A stretch of 39,372 nucleotides of DNA from Candidatus Omnitrophota bacterium. GTDB taxonomy: Bacteria; Omnitrophota; Gorgyraeia; DTHP01. The translations under genes and the position numbers were made by a program. The notes beneath the pieces were generated by a model. The model was not told the origin of the DNA and made no database searches. It was given only the letters and a program-made list of their open reading frames with translations. Each line of letters starts with the position of its first letter. Position 1 is the first letter of the stretch. This document shows positions 1-8,835 of this stretch, one piece after another. The DNA lies in NCBI GenBank assembly GCA_023819145.1, contig JAMWCW010000013.1:1-39372 (forward strand), written 5' to 3'.

Positions 1-218
1 AAATACCCTTTAAGATAACCGATGAATTTGGACAGTGGTTGAGTTTGGGGATTTTATTTATCTTAGCGATTGAGGTTCTGGTAAATATAGGAGTAACCCT
101 GGGAATTTTACCTACCAAGGGCTTACCATTGCCATTTATCAGTTATGGTGGTTCAGCACTTATTTTTAATTTAGCCTATGTGGGTTTACTTTTGAATATC
201 GCTAAGGAGAGGAAATGA
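1..218 (+). CDS. ftsW: FtsW, lipid II flippase/SEDS glycosyltransferase, C-terminal fragment
   Basis: The reading frame is open from base 3 to the TGA at 216-218; the 5' part lies outside the window. The last ~71 residues carry the SEDS-family C-terminal signature: a membrane helix, then NIGVTLGILPTKGLPLPFIS and YGGSAL, then a final helix and a short basic tail (AKERK). This loop and helix pair is typical of FtsW and RodA. FtsW is preferred because murG follows directly, as in most dcw clusters. FtsW polymerises septal peptidoglycan at the division site in the inner membrane. Its stop overlaps the murG start (ATGA), which implies translational coupling. Confidence 0.93.
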   Translation, partial: IPFKITDEFGQWLSLGILFILAIEVLVNIGVTLGILPTKGLPLPFISYGGSALIFNLAYVGLLLNIAKERK

Positions 219-1333
219 TAAGGATGCTCATTGTAGCGGGAGGAAGTGGAGGCCATATTTTCCCTGCCTTTGCCTTAACCGAGGAGATGGAGAAAAGGAG
301 AGATTCTCTGAAAATTATGTTGGTAATTTCGGGGAGACCCGCGGAGATAAAGATAATTGAGTATATGAAAAAGAAAATAAGAAACCTCAAGATTTATATT
401 GTCCCCGTTTTCCCTCTCCGTGAAGGGGAGGGAGTTTTTCACTGGTCTGTTTTTTTATTTCGTTTTATAAGGTGGAGTATTTACTCATTTTTGCTTACCT
501 TACTTTTTCGTCCCTGTATAGTGGTAGGATTTGGGGGGATTCTCTCTTTGCCATTGATTCTATCTGCATCTTTATTAAGAATTCCCACTTTAATCCATGA
601 ACAGAATGTTTATCCTGGGAAAGCAAATCTTCTACTTGCTCACTTTGCCCAGAAGGTTGCCCTGAGTTTTGAGGATTCTAAGCATTATTTTAAAAATAAG
701 AGTAAACTCATTGTTACCGGAAACCCTCTGCGTCCTGACCTGAAGGTCATAGAAAGAGAAGAAGCGCTAAGGAGACTAGGGCTTGAGCCTTCCTTTTTCA
801 CATTGCTTATCTTGGGAGGCAGTCAGGGAGCGACCAGTATCAATCGTTATTTTGTAAATTTATGGAAAAATTTTAAGCAGGAGGATTTGGGATTTCAGGT
901 TATTCATATTACCGGTTTAAAAGATTGGCACTGGGTATCAGAAAAATACAGAGAAATAAATATAACCGCAAAACTTTTCTCTTTCTATGAAGAGATGGAA
1001 GTTATCTATAGTGCATCCGATTTAGTAATCGGCCGTGCAGGCGCCGCTACCCTCAATGAAATATCCTTTTTTGCCAAACCTGCAATTATCATCCCTTATC
1101 CTTATGCAGAACAACATCAATTGCATAATGCCCTCTATTATCTAAAGAAAGGGGGTATCCTTCTCTTAGAAGAAAAGGATTTAGCTCAAGATAAGACCCG
1201 GGATTTTATTTATAAAATAATAAAAGATAGAGAGAAACAAGGTTTATTGAGTAGAGAGATAAAGAAAATAAATAATCCCTTTGCCACCAAGTTATTGGCT
1301 GATGTGGTAGAGGGGATTTTGTTTTTAAACTAA
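215..1333 (+). CDS. murG: MurG, UDP-GlcNAc:lipid I N-acetylglucosaminyltransferase
   Basis: MurG adds GlcNAc to lipid I to make lipid II at the cytoplasmic face of the membrane. The 372 residues match the family length. Visible motifs are the N-terminal glycine-rich loop GGSGGHIFPA (about residues 9-18), the HEQNVYPGKAN segment of the N-domain, GGSQGA at the start of the C-domain, and the donor-binding stretch GRAGAATLNEI followed by PYPYAEQHQLHNA. The start at 215 is chosen because AAGGAGAGG lies just upstream at good spacing and the ATG overlaps the ftsW stop. An ATG nine bases later is also possible. The gene belongs to the ftsW-ftsA dcw operon. Confidence 0.96.
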   Translation: MIRMLIVAGGSGGHIFPAFALTEEMEKRRDSLKIMLVISGRPAEIKIIEYMKKKIRNLKIYIVPVFPLREGEGVFHWSVFLFRFIRWSIYSFLLTLLFRPCIVVGFGGILSLPLILSASLLRIPTLIHEQNVYPGKANLLLAHFAQKVALSFEDSKHYFKNKSKLIVTGNPLRPDLKVIEREEALRRLGLEPSFFTLLILGGSQGATSINRYFVNLWKNFKQEDLGFQVIHITGLKDWHWVSEKYREINITAKLFSFYEEMEVIYSASDLVIGRAGAATLNEISFFAKPAIIIPYPYAEQHQLHNALYYLKKGGILLLEEKDLAQDKTRDFIYKIIKDREKQGLLSREIKKINNPFATKLLADVVEGILFLN

Positions 1334-1337
1334 GGTT

Positions 1338-2711
1338 ATGTTGAAGTTAAATCAATTTAAGAAAATTCACTTCGTAGGGATTGGGGGAATTGGGATGAGT
1401 GGTCTGGCAAGGATTTTTAAGGAATTGGGCTACGAAGTGACGGGTTCGGATAAAATAGAAAATTACTGCACGCACAAACTCCAAGAAATGGGGGTTAAGG
1501 TATATCTGGGACATCGGGAGAGTAACATAGATAGGGATACGGAAATTGTAGTTTATTCCTCGTCTATAAGTTGGGATAACCCTGAGTTATTAGAAGCGAG
1601 AGAGAAGAAAATCCCCATTTTACACCGGGCAGATGTGTTAGCATTTCTTATGCAGTCAAGGATAGGGATTGCCGTAGCGGGTGCCCATGGCAAGACTACA
1701 ATTACTGCCATGACCGCCCATCTCCTTTCTCAAGCCGATTTTACCCCTACCGTAGTTATCGGAGGTGTGGTCAATCAATACAATACAAATGCCTGGTTAG
1801 GTAAAGGTAATTTTATGGTGGCTGAAGCCGATGAGAGTGATGGCTCGTTTATAAAACTTTCTCCATTCTATACCATCATCACTAACATTGATTTTGAGCA
1901 TCTTGATTATTATAAGAATATAGAAAAAATTGTTTCCGCCTATCAGCGCTTTGTAGAAAAGACAAGGGAGACAGGTTGTGTATTCTTCTGTTACGATGAC
2001 CCTTACCTTAAGAAAATTATTCCGGGATTACCTCTGCGTTCTGTAAGTTATGGACTTAATCCTCTATCCGATGTATATCCGCAGGATATTGTTCTCAAGG
2101 AAAATCAAGCAGAGTTTGAATGTGTTTACTTTGGTAAGAATATGGGTAAATTTAGATTACAGATTCCTGGTAAGCATAATGTTTTAAATGCACAGGTAGC
2201 GATTGCCTTAGCCAGAGAATTGAATATAGATTGGGAGAAAATAAGACAGGTTTTATTTACCTATCCGGGAACAATCCGCAGGTTCCAGATAAGAAAATTT
2301 GAACCGGTAATGGTTGTTGACGATTATGCTCATCATCCCAGTGAGATAAAGGCGACTTTGGAGGCAGCTTCCACATTTAAAAAGAAGCGCATCATCGCTG
2401 TATTTCAGCCACATCGTTATTCCCGTATTTACTATCTTAAAGAAAAATTTGCCGAGGCTTTTACACTTGCCGATAAATTATTAATTACGGAAATCTATTC
2501 TGCCGATGAAAAACCCATTACCGGAGTAAATGGTTGTATGCTTTATGAAGAGATAGTGAGGAAAATAGGAAATGTTAAGGAGGTTTTATTTTTAAGAAAA
2601 GAAAAAATAATTTCCCATCTGTTGGATATAATTAAGAAAGATGATCTTATTCTTATGTTGGGTGCAGGCGATATTACTAAAGTTACTGATGAATTGGTGA
2701 TGAGGATTTAA
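1338..2711 (+). CDS. murC: MurC, UDP-N-acetylmuramate--L-alanine ligase
   Basis: MurC is a cytoplasmic ATP-dependent ligase that adds L-Ala to UDP-MurNAc, the first step of stem-peptide synthesis. The 457 residues are full length. The N-terminal Rossmann-like domain begins with GIGGIGMSGLA. The central domain has the ATP P-loop GAHGKTT (about residues 116-122) and the Mur-ligase acidic motif ADESDGSF, followed by ITNIDFEHLDYY. The C-terminal domain has the DDYAHHPSEI and VFQPHRYSR motifs characteristic of MurC. The gene starts four bases after the murG stop, and only a weak AAGG precedes the ATG, which suggests coupled translation. Confidence 0.96.
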   Translation: MLKLNQFKKIHFVGIGGIGMSGLARIFKELGYEVTGSDKIENYCTHKLQEMGVKVYLGHRESNIDRDTEIVVYSSSISWDNPELLEAREKKIPILHRADVLAFLMQSRIGIAVAGAHGKTTITAMTAHLLSQADFTPTVVIGGVVNQYNTNAWLGKGNFMVAEADESDGSFIKLSPFYTIITNIDFEHLDYYKNIEKIVSAYQRFVEKTRETGCVFFCYDDPYLKKIIPGLPLRSVSYGLNPLSDVYPQDIVLKENQAEFECVYFGKNMGKFRLQIPGKHNVLNAQVAIALARELNIDWEKIRQVLFTYPGTIRRFQIRKFEPVMVVDDYAHHPSEIKATLEAASTFKKKRIIAVFQPHRYSRIYYLKEKFAEAFTLADKLLITEIYSADEKPITGVNGCMLYEEIVRKIGNVKEVLFLRKEKIISHLLDIIKKDDLILMLGAGDITKVTDELVMRI

Positions 2712-2716
2712 GATAG

Positions 2717-3673
2717 ATGTTAGTTAAAACCGCATTAGATTTGACTAAGGGAATAAAAGATTTAAAAATAGAGGGGAAAATTGTAGAAGGGAAAGAGTTA
2801 AAGGACTATTCTACTCTAAGGATAGGCGGACAGGCAGAAGTTTTTGTTGAGCCGTTTTCCTGGAAAGATATAGAAAAAGTAACCATTTTTACCCAGAAGA
2901 ATAAAATCCCGCTCCTTATTTTGGGTGGAGGGAGTAAAGTTCTTTTTTCTGATGAAATGTTTAAAGGGGTTGTGTTGTATCTCAATAATTCTTTTTTTAA
3001 AAAAATAGAATTAGGAGAAGATTTTGTAAAAGTTAGCTGTGGGGTAACCATAAACGAACTTTTGAACTGGATGGTAGAAAATTCCTTAGGAGGATGGGAA
3101 TTCTTAGCCGGAATTCCTGGAACCTTGGGAGGGACGCTATGTTTAAATAGCGGTGTAAGAGACTGTCTCGGAGGAGAGGGATATATTGAGATAGGTGATT
3201 TTGTGAAAGAGGTAACAGTACTGGATAAATCCGGTAATATTTTAAAACTGAATAGAGATAATTTGATTTTTGAATATCGTAAGAGTAACCTCTCTGATTT
3301 TATCATCCTGGAAGCAAAATTAATAAAAAAAGAAAGAAAGAGCCGGCAACAAATTAGGGAGAGAATATCTAAATTTATTAATTACCGGAGAGAGACCCAG
3401 GAATTAAGATTTCCCAGTGCAGGATGTGTATTTAAGAACCCTTTCTCCAATAGGAGTAGCGGAGAACTTATTGAACTTTCGGGTCTGAAAGGTAAATGTA
3501 TTGGAGACATAGCGATTTCTGAGAAACATGCTAACTTCTTTATCAATTTAGGTAAAGGCACGGCAGGTGATTTTCTTTCCCTTATGGAGTATGTGCAGAA
3601 AAAGGTTAAATTTGACCATGGGATATGGCTTGAGCCAGAGATAAAAATAATAAGAAATTCGTTAATGCTCTAA
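2717..3673 (+). CDS. murB: MurB, UDP-N-acetylenolpyruvoylglucosamine reductase
   Basis: MurB is an FAD- and NADPH-dependent reductase that converts UDP-GlcNAc-enolpyruvate to UDP-MurNAc in the cytoplasm. The sequence has the FAD-binding motifs YSTLRIGG and LGGGSKVLFSD, then GIPGTLGG, YRKS, and the C-terminal block PSAGCVFKNP and ISEKHANFFIN, ending in the catalytic-Glu motif LEPEIK (Glu307). At the proton-donor position the residue is Cys237 rather than Ser; as far as I recall this variant occurs in other MurBs, so an active enzyme is expected. The 318-residue length is normal. The stop codon's last base is the first base of the ddl start. Confidence 0.95.
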   Translation: MLVKTALDLTKGIKDLKIEGKIVEGKELKDYSTLRIGGQAEVFVEPFSWKDIEKVTIFTQKNKIPLLILGGGSKVLFSDEMFKGVVLYLNNSFFKKIELGEDFVKVSCGVTINELLNWMVENSLGGWEFLAGIPGTLGGTLCLNSGVRDCLGGEGYIEIGDFVKEVTVLDKSGNILKLNRDNLIFEYRKSNLSDFIILEAKLIKKERKSRQQIRERISKFINYRRETQELRFPSAGCVFKNPFSNRSSGELIELSGLKGKCIGDIAISEKHANFFINLGKGTAGDFLSLMEYVQKKVKFDHGIWLEPEIKIIRNSLML

Positions 3674-4632
3674 TGGAATGTACAAGTTGGAAGAATTTTA
3701 AGATCGGAATCTTTATGGGGGGTCCTTCGGTTGAACATGAGATTTCTTTGAAATCAGGGAAGGCGGTTTATACTGCCTTAAAGGAATTGGGATTAAAGGT
3801 TATTCCCGTAATTCTGCCTAAAGACTTTGATACCTTGGCAGATAAGTTAGAGTATTTATTTAGAGAATTACTGGAGGAATCGGGAATAAATTTGGTCTTT
3901 AATGCCCTGCATGGGAATTTTGGAGAAGATGGTAAGTTGCAGAAGATTCTGGAAAAATTGGAAATTCCTTACACAGGTTCGGATAGCCAGGCGAGTTATT
4001 TAGGGATGGATAAAGTTGCTTCCCGAAAAATTTTTAAAAAATCGGGTATTCCTGTACCTAAATATAAAATCTTGTATAAAAAATCAAATTTTAATGAGAT
4101 TGATTTCACTTTCCCTTGTGTAATAAAACCAGCAAGAGGAGGTTCAAGTATTGGTGTTTCTATAGCGGAGAAAAAAGAAGATTTAGCAAAGGCCCTTGCC
4201 ATAGCCTTTAATTACGATGACGAATTAATAGTTGAAGAATATATTGTAGGTAAAGAAATCACGGTTGCTATTTTAGAGAATAAACCTCTCCCCGTGATTC
4301 AGATTGTTCCTCAACAGAGATTTTATAGTTATGAGGCAAAATATAAAGACAGAAATACGCGCTATCTTTTGCCCGCTCCCATAAATAAAATTATACAAGA
4401 GAAGGCACAAGAACAGGCAATCAAGGCACACCATTCTTTGGGATGCAGTGGTTTTTCACGCGTGGATATGATTTTAAATAAAGAAAGCGTCCCTGTAGTT
4501 TTAGAAGTGAATACTATACCGGGATTAACCTCCCGTAGCCTTTTACCCAAAGCTGCGCAGGCAATGGATATCTCTTTTCCTGAACTCTGCCTTAAAATCC
4601 TTAAATCTGCATTGGATAAAAAGGGATGCTGA
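3673..4632 (+). CDS. ddl: Ddl, D-alanine--D-alanine ligase
   Basis: Ddl is a cytoplasmic ATP-grasp ligase that joins two D-Ala for the pentapeptide. The N-terminal domain shows GGPSVEHEISLKSG and the HGNFGEDG loop. The ATP-grasp core has the lid GGSSIGVS (about residues 155-163) and EEYIVGKEITV. The metal- and substrate-binding C-terminal motif EVNTIPGLT is intact. The 319 residues match the family. The ATG overlaps the murB TAA by one base and the gene overlaps ftsQ by seven bases. Position between murB and ftsQ is the classical dcw position of ddl. Confidence 0.95.
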   Translation: MECTSWKNFKIGIFMGGPSVEHEISLKSGKAVYTALKELGLKVIPVILPKDFDTLADKLEYLFRELLEESGINLVFNALHGNFGEDGKLQKILEKLEIPYTGSDSQASYLGMDKVASRKIFKKSGIPVPKYKILYKKSNFNEIDFTFPCVIKPARGGSSIGVSIAEKKEDLAKALAIAFNYDDELIVEEYIVGKEITVAILENKPLPVIQIVPQQRFYSYEAKYKDRNTRYLLPAPINKIIQEKAQEQAIKAHHSLGCSGFSRVDMILNKESVPVVLEVNTIPGLTSRSLLPKAAQAMDISFPELCLKILKSALDKKGC

Positions 4633-5420
4633 AGAGAAGGTTTAGAAAAACAAGAATAAAGAAAGGGAATCTCCTCCCCGAGTTTATCCCACGGATTCTT
4701 ACCAGATTTTTTCTTTTAGGATTTATTTTCTTCTTTTTAGTTTTTTGGTTCCAGAAATTATCCCATTTATTTTTAACAAATCTTTCCTATTTCAGACTTT
4801 CTGAGGTCTATATAAAAAATCATTCCTATCTTGAGGGAGAAGAAGCCTTTGAATTTATACGCTTAAAGCCAGGAGTAAATATTTTTAATATAGATCTTTC
4901 TTCTCTGGCAAGGGAACTTAAAGAAAGACATCCCCAATATGCAGAAATAACTGTAAAAAGAATTCTCCCTCATAAACTATTAGTGGTGCTTAAAGAGCGG
5001 GAGCCTATAATGCAGATAAAGATGTCTAAGTTTTATCCGGTAGATAAGAATGGTTTTATCATTCCCTATGCTAAAGAAACACCGTATGCTAATTTACCGG
5101 TTATCTTAGGGGTAGAACCGGGAGAGATTACGCTCAATAATTTTTCTAATTCCTTAAGGATTAAGAAAGCAATAGAAATAATTGATGCACTTATAAAAGG
5201 AAATTTCTCTTGGCGGGTGAGGGTAGCTAAGATAAATCTCTCCAGTTTAAATGATATATCTTTTTTCTTAGATGATGGTGTAGAGGTTAGATTTGGGGCT
5301 CTGGTCAAGAAAGAAAAATTTGAACGCCTCTCTCAGGTTTTAGAGGAGATTAAGATAAAAGCGCTTTCTCCAGGTTTCATTGATTTAAGATTTAAAGATG
5401 TTATTTTAGGACCCCGATGA
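4626..5420 (+). CDS. ftsQ: FtsQ/DivIB-type cell division protein
   Basis: FtsQ is a bitopic inner-membrane protein that recruits FtsB/FtsL and later divisome proteins. The 264 residues show the expected architecture: a basic cytoplasmic N-terminus (about 1-27), one hydrophobic membrane segment (about 28-48), and a periplasmic POTRA domain (about 55-125) with LSEVYIKNHSYL and NIFNIDLSSLARELKERHPQ. A beta-rich FtsQ/DivIB C-terminal domain follows. Sequence conservation in this family is low, so the call rests on architecture and on position between ddl and ftsA. It overlaps both neighbours. Confidence 0.88.
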   Translation: MLKRRFRKTRIKKGNLLPEFIPRILTRFFLLGFIFFFLVFWFQKLSHLFLTNLSYFRLSEVYIKNHSYLEGEEAFEFIRLKPGVNIFNIDLSSLARELKERHPQYAEITVKRILPHKLLVVLKEREPIMQIKMSKFYPVDKNGFIIPYAKETPYANLPVILGVEPGEITLNNFSNSLRIKKAIEIIDALIKGNFSWRVRVAKINLSSLNDISFFLDDGVEVRFGALVKKEKFERLSQVLEEIKIKALSPGFIDLRFKDVILGPR

Positions 5421-6634
5421 GAAAAGAGATAATTTGTGGATTGGACATCGGTACGAGTAAAATTTCTGTTGTCTTAGGAGAATTGAATGCTTCTAATAAT
5501 AAATTGGGCATACTTGCTAAGGCAAAAGTGAATGCAGAGGGACTGGAACGGGGTAAGGTATTGGATATAGAAAAGTTTACTCATTCCATAGAATTGGTTA
5601 TGCATATGGCAGGGACGGATAGGGAACTAAAACCGGCAAAGATTATTTTGGGAATTGGGAATGACAGTTTGAGGGTTTACCGTTATCGGAGAACTACCAT
5701 TATTTCGGAACGGATTCAGGAGATAAAAAACTTTCATATAGAGCACTTAATAGAAGAGACCCTGAATATGGCAGTCCCTTTTGACTATGAGATTTTACAC
5801 ATCTTTCCTGAAGAATTTATAGTGGATGGACAAGGTAAAATTAGGGACCCCCGCGGAATGTTTGGAAATAGGATTTCTGCAGATTTTCTCCTGGTGACTA
5901 TCTCCTCTTCTGTTTTACATAATATCAAAAAAGGTATTTATAATGCAGGTTATGCGGCGGATACCATATTATTCACTGATCTGGCTTCTGCTTTCACTTT
6001 TTTGGATGAGGAGGAGCGTAACGCGGGTGTCATCTTCTTAAAGATAGGTGGAGGAATGACCAGTGTGATAAAATTTTTAGGGGGGGTTCCTGTGTTTTTG
6101 GAAATTATTCCCTTTGGCGGAGTAGATATTGATACTGCCATTGCTAAGGCAACCGGAGTTTCTGTGGAAGAAGCAAAGGAATTAAAGGAGAGGTATGGTG
6201 GTCTTTCTTTGGAAATTCCTCAGGAGAAAATAATTCTGAAAAAGTCTGGGAAAATGTTGAAACGCGATGAATTAGTGAGGATTATAAATAGAATATTAGA
6301 ACGAGTTTTATTTCAGATAAAAAAGAAGATAGAAAAATATGAGAACCTTTCCTGTTTGCCTTATGGTATTGTTTTAGGAGGAAATACTTTTCTTCTGGAA
6401 GATTTGGTAGAAAAAGTTGAGGAAATATTCCGTCTTCCCGTAAGGTTAGGAGGTGTAAAAGGCATTGAGGACTTTACTGGCGGAGAAAGTAATCTCTATA
6501 GTTGGGCAGACTCGCTGGGTTTACTCCGTTTTAATTCTTTTTCCAAGGTTTCTAAACAGAATATAGATAAACATCTCCATCCTTTCCAAAAATTCCTCTT
6601 ACATACAAAGAAAATCTTTGAAGAATATTTCTGA
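5417..6634 (+). CDS. ftsA: FtsA-like divisome actin homologue with altered ATP motifs
   Basis: FtsA anchors FtsZ to the membrane. The 405 residues begin with an intact phosphate-1 motif GLDIGTSKI (Asp10). They continue through the SHS2 (1C) insert and the FtsA-typical segment HIFPEEFIVDGQGKIRDPRG. They end in a probable amphipathic membrane-binding helix (about 387-405, FQKFLLHTKKIFEEYF). Two nucleotide-site motifs deviate: phosphate-2 reads FLKIGGGMTS, so the usual Asp is Lys209, and the adenosine motif reads GIVLGGNTFLLED where most FtsA have LTGGGA. It could be a weakly or non-hydrolysing FtsA. It overlaps ftsQ (ATGA) and ends the dcw cluster; ftsZ does not follow. Confidence 0.9.
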   Translation: MRKEIICGLDIGTSKISVVLGELNASNNKLGILAKAKVNAEGLERGKVLDIEKFTHSIELVMHMAGTDRELKPAKIILGIGNDSLRVYRYRRTTIISERIQEIKNFHIEHLIEETLNMAVPFDYEILHIFPEEFIVDGQGKIRDPRGMFGNRISADFLLVTISSSVLHNIKKGIYNAGYAADTILFTDLASAFTFLDEEERNAGVIFLKIGGGMTSVIKFLGGVPVFLEIIPFGGVDIDTAIAKATGVSVEEAKELKERYGGLSLEIPQEKIILKKSGKMLKRDELVRIINRILERVLFQIKKKIEKYENLSCLPYGIVLGGNTFLLEDLVEKVEEIFRLPVRLGGVKGIEDFTGGESNLYSWADSLGLLRFNSFSKVSKQNIDKHLHPFQKFLLHTKKIFEEYF

Positions 6635-6652
6635 CAATAAGCGGTTAAAAAG

Positions 6653-6682
6653 TTGACAATTTCTCTCCCCTTAGACTATAAT
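6653..6682 (+). promoter_or_regulatory. Near-consensus sigma-70 promoter of the glycan operon
   Basis: TTGACA at 6653-6658 and TATAAT at 6677-6682 are separated by 18 bases, so both hexamers are perfect consensus. A transcript would start near 6689, about 19 bases before the ATG at 6708. It lies in the only real gap between the dcw cluster and the glycan genes and probably drives the long + strand operon that follows. Confidence 0.85.
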
Positions 6683-6707
6683 TAATTAGTTATCAACATT
6701 GTCTTTT

Positions 6708-7859
6708 ATGTCCTTCAGAAGAATTAAGATTTTGCATATCATTACCCATTTAGAATTGGGAGGAGCACAAAGGACTACGCTTGCCCTTATTCAAGGGATT
6801 AATCGGAAGAATTTTGAGATACATTTTATAACTTCTCCTTATGGATATTTAGTTAAAGAACTAAAGAAGATAAGCGGGATTAAGGTTAAATTAATTCCCC
6901 ATTTAAGAAGGGAAATAAACTTAGTAGATGACCTTATTGCTTTTTTAAGATTGTTCAACTATATAAGAAAGAATCATTTTGACATAGTTCATACTCATTC
7001 TCCCAAAGCAGGATTTCTGGGACGCTGGTCAGCGAAATTGGCGGGAGTTCCTTTTATTGTGCATACTGTTCATGGTTTTCCTTTTTATGAAAAAGAAAAT
7101 TTTTTCCTCAAAAGGCTTTACATTCTTGCTGAGAGATTTACAGCGGAAATAACCGATAGACTTATTGTAGTCTGTGAGAGCGATAGGGAAAAAGGAATCT
7201 CTGCCGGCATAGGTTATTATGAAAAATATGTTTTGATTAGAGAGGGGATAGAAGTGGATAGAGGTGGGATTTTTTCTTCCGATATTTTGTACAATAGGTT
7301 AAGAGAGGTTTCTCCGATAATGGGAATGGTTGCTTGTTTAAAAAAGCAAAAAGCTCCTTTTGATTTTGTAAAAATGGCATCTTTGGTCAAGAAAAGATTT
7401 CCTGAAGCAAAATTTGTTCTGGTGGGAGGGGGACCATTGTACAAGAAGGTAGAGAGATTGATCAGGAGGTTAGGTTTAGAAAACAATTTTTTTCTCTTGG
7501 GTTGGAGAGAAGATGTTCTGAAAATAATCTCTTTTTTAGATATAGTTGTGCTTACCAGTTTATGGGAGGGACTACCTCTGGTAATCCTGGAAGCAATGGC
7601 TTTAAAAAAACCAATCGTGGCCACTAGGGTAGATGGTATAAAAGAATTAATTAGGGATGGAGAAAATGGTTTTTTAGTGGAACCCGGTGATTACTGTGGG
7701 CTTGCTCAGAGAGTAATCTTTCTTTTGGAAAATAAAAAATTACAGATAAGTTTTGTAGAGAGAAATCAAGAAATTTTGTCCAAATACAACCTTTCTTCAA
7801 TGATTAAATTGACAGAAGAACTTTATTATAAACTTATGGGGGTGAGTTATGTCCATTAA
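6708..7859 (+). CDS. Family 4 (GT-B) glycosyltransferase
   Basis: This is a retaining GT-B glycosyltransferase expected to extend a lipid-linked glycan at the cytoplasmic membrane face. The N-domain has HIITHLELGGAQRTTLAL and the HTHSPKAGFLGRWSAKLAG acceptor-side loop. The C-domain carries the EX7E-type donor motif EGLPLVILEAMALKKPIVAT followed by DGIKELIRDGENGFLV, typical of GT4. I start it at ATG 6708 (MSFRRIKIL) rather than the in-frame TTG at 6699, because the predicted transcript start would leave almost no leader for the TTG. No clear Shine-Dalgarno is seen. It overlaps the next gene by 11 bases. Substrate is unknown. Confidence 0.88.
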   Translation: MSFRRIKILHIITHLELGGAQRTTLALIQGINRKNFEIHFITSPYGYLVKELKKISGIKVKLIPHLRREINLVDDLIAFLRLFNYIRKNHFDIVHTHSPKAGFLGRWSAKLAGVPFIVHTVHGFPFYEKENFFLKRLYILAERFTAEITDRLIVVCESDREKGISAGIGYYEKYVLIREGIEVDRGGIFSSDILYNRLREVSPIMGMVACLKKQKAPFDFVKMASLVKKRFPEAKFVLVGGGPLYKKVERLIRRLGLENNFFLLGWREDVLKIISFLDIVVLTSLWEGLPLVILEAMALKKPIVATRVDGIKELIRDGENGFLVEPGDYCGLAQRVIFLLENKKLQISFVERNQEILSKYNLSSMIKLTEELYYKLMGVSYVH

Positions 7860-8835
7860 TGTTTTTTTGAGTATTTTTTTATCGGGATTAGTTTTTATCT
7901 TTATCCTCAGGAAATTTTTTCTCCTAATTAAACCGAAAGGATTTTTTGTTGAGAAGGACAAAAGAGGGGTTGTAAAAGTTGGGGGTATAATTTTATGCTT
8001 CTCTTTCTTGTTTGCAGGATTATTTTTCTATCATGATGCTTTCTTTAAGGATTCGCTTAATCTGAAGATTATTCTTACCACTTTTCTTGTTTTTATCCTC
8101 GGTTTAATTGATGATGGAAAGGAATTAAAAATCTGGCAGAAGTTCTTAGGAGAATTAATTATTACTTTCTTTTTTATCCTCATCTCCGGTATGACCACGG
8201 AGATTATTTTTTTTCCTAAAAGTATAAATTTTATCATTACTCTGGTTTGGATATTAGGTATCACTAATGCTTTTAATCTTCTTGATATTCAAGATGGTTT
8301 AGCTGCGGGAGTGGGTTTTTTGATAAGCTTAGCCTTTTTATACTTGGCACATTTTACTGGCAATATCTTTGTAGAGCAAATTTCTTTAATTTTAGCCGGT
8401 GCATTATCAGCTATCCTTATTTTTAATCTTCCCCCGGCAAAAATATATCTTGGAGATTCGGGGAGCCTTTGTTTAGGCTATGTCCTTAGTATTCTGGCGA
8501 TTTCTCTAAGTTATGCTCAGGCTGCGCATGAAATGGCACTGCTCTCTCCTATTTTTATCCTGGGCTTTCCTATCTTTGATACAATTTTTGTAAGTTTAAG
8601 GAGGTTATCCCAGGGAAGGTCTATCTTTAAAAAATCCGATGACCATTTCATTTTCTGCTTGATTAAACAGGGGAGAAAAAAGAGTGCTTTATTTATCTGT
8701 TACTTATTAAGTTTGCTATTTATCAGTTTAGGAATCCTGTTTATGAAGTTAAGTAACCTTTTCAGTCTGGTCCTTATTATTTTATTTCTGAAATTATTAT
8801 ACCACATTTCTTTTAAGGTAAGCAGGGTTCAATGA
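7849..8835 (+). CDS. WecA/TagO/MraY-family polyprenyl-phosphate sugar-1-phosphate transferase
   Basis: This is a polytopic membrane enzyme that starts glycan synthesis by moving a HexNAc-1-phosphate from a UDP-sugar to undecaprenyl phosphate. Family motifs in order are FILGLIDDGKEL (acidic pair), NAFNLLDIQDGLAAG, KIYLGDSGSLCLGYVL, and a C-terminal DDHFIFCLIKQG at the place of the usual HxHH-type loop. That last motif is degenerate compared with WecA. About ten hydrophobic segments span the 328 residues. GTGAG precedes the ATG at good spacing. Murein-specific MraY is unlikely because this gene lies outside the dcw cluster among glycosyltransferases. It is the probable first committed step of the exported glycan. 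Confidence 0.88.
   Translation: MSINVFLSIFLSGLVFIFILRKFFLLIKPKGFFVEKDKRGVVKVGGIILCFSFLFAGLFFYHDAFFKDSLNLKIILTTFLVFILGLIDDGKELKIWQKFLGELIITFFFILISGMTTEIIFFPKSINFIITLVWILGITNAFNLLDIQDGLAAGVGFLISLAFLYLAHFTGNIFVEQISLILAGALSAILIFNLPPAKIYLGDSGSLCLGYVLSILAISLSYAQAAHEMALLSPIFILGFPIFDTIFVSLRRLSQGRSIFKKSDDHFIFCLIKQGRKKSALFICYLLSLLFISLGILFMKLSNLFSLVLIILFLKLLYHISFKVSRVQ

Noticed and set aside
2806-3306. 166-codon minus-strand frame
   Set aside because: It is entirely antisense to murB, whose motifs are intact. A shadow of codon bias.
3425-3427. MurB Cys237 in place of Ser as an inactivating change
   Set aside because: Cys at this position also occurs in other bacterial MurBs as far as I recall, and all other motifs are present, so the enzyme is expected to work.
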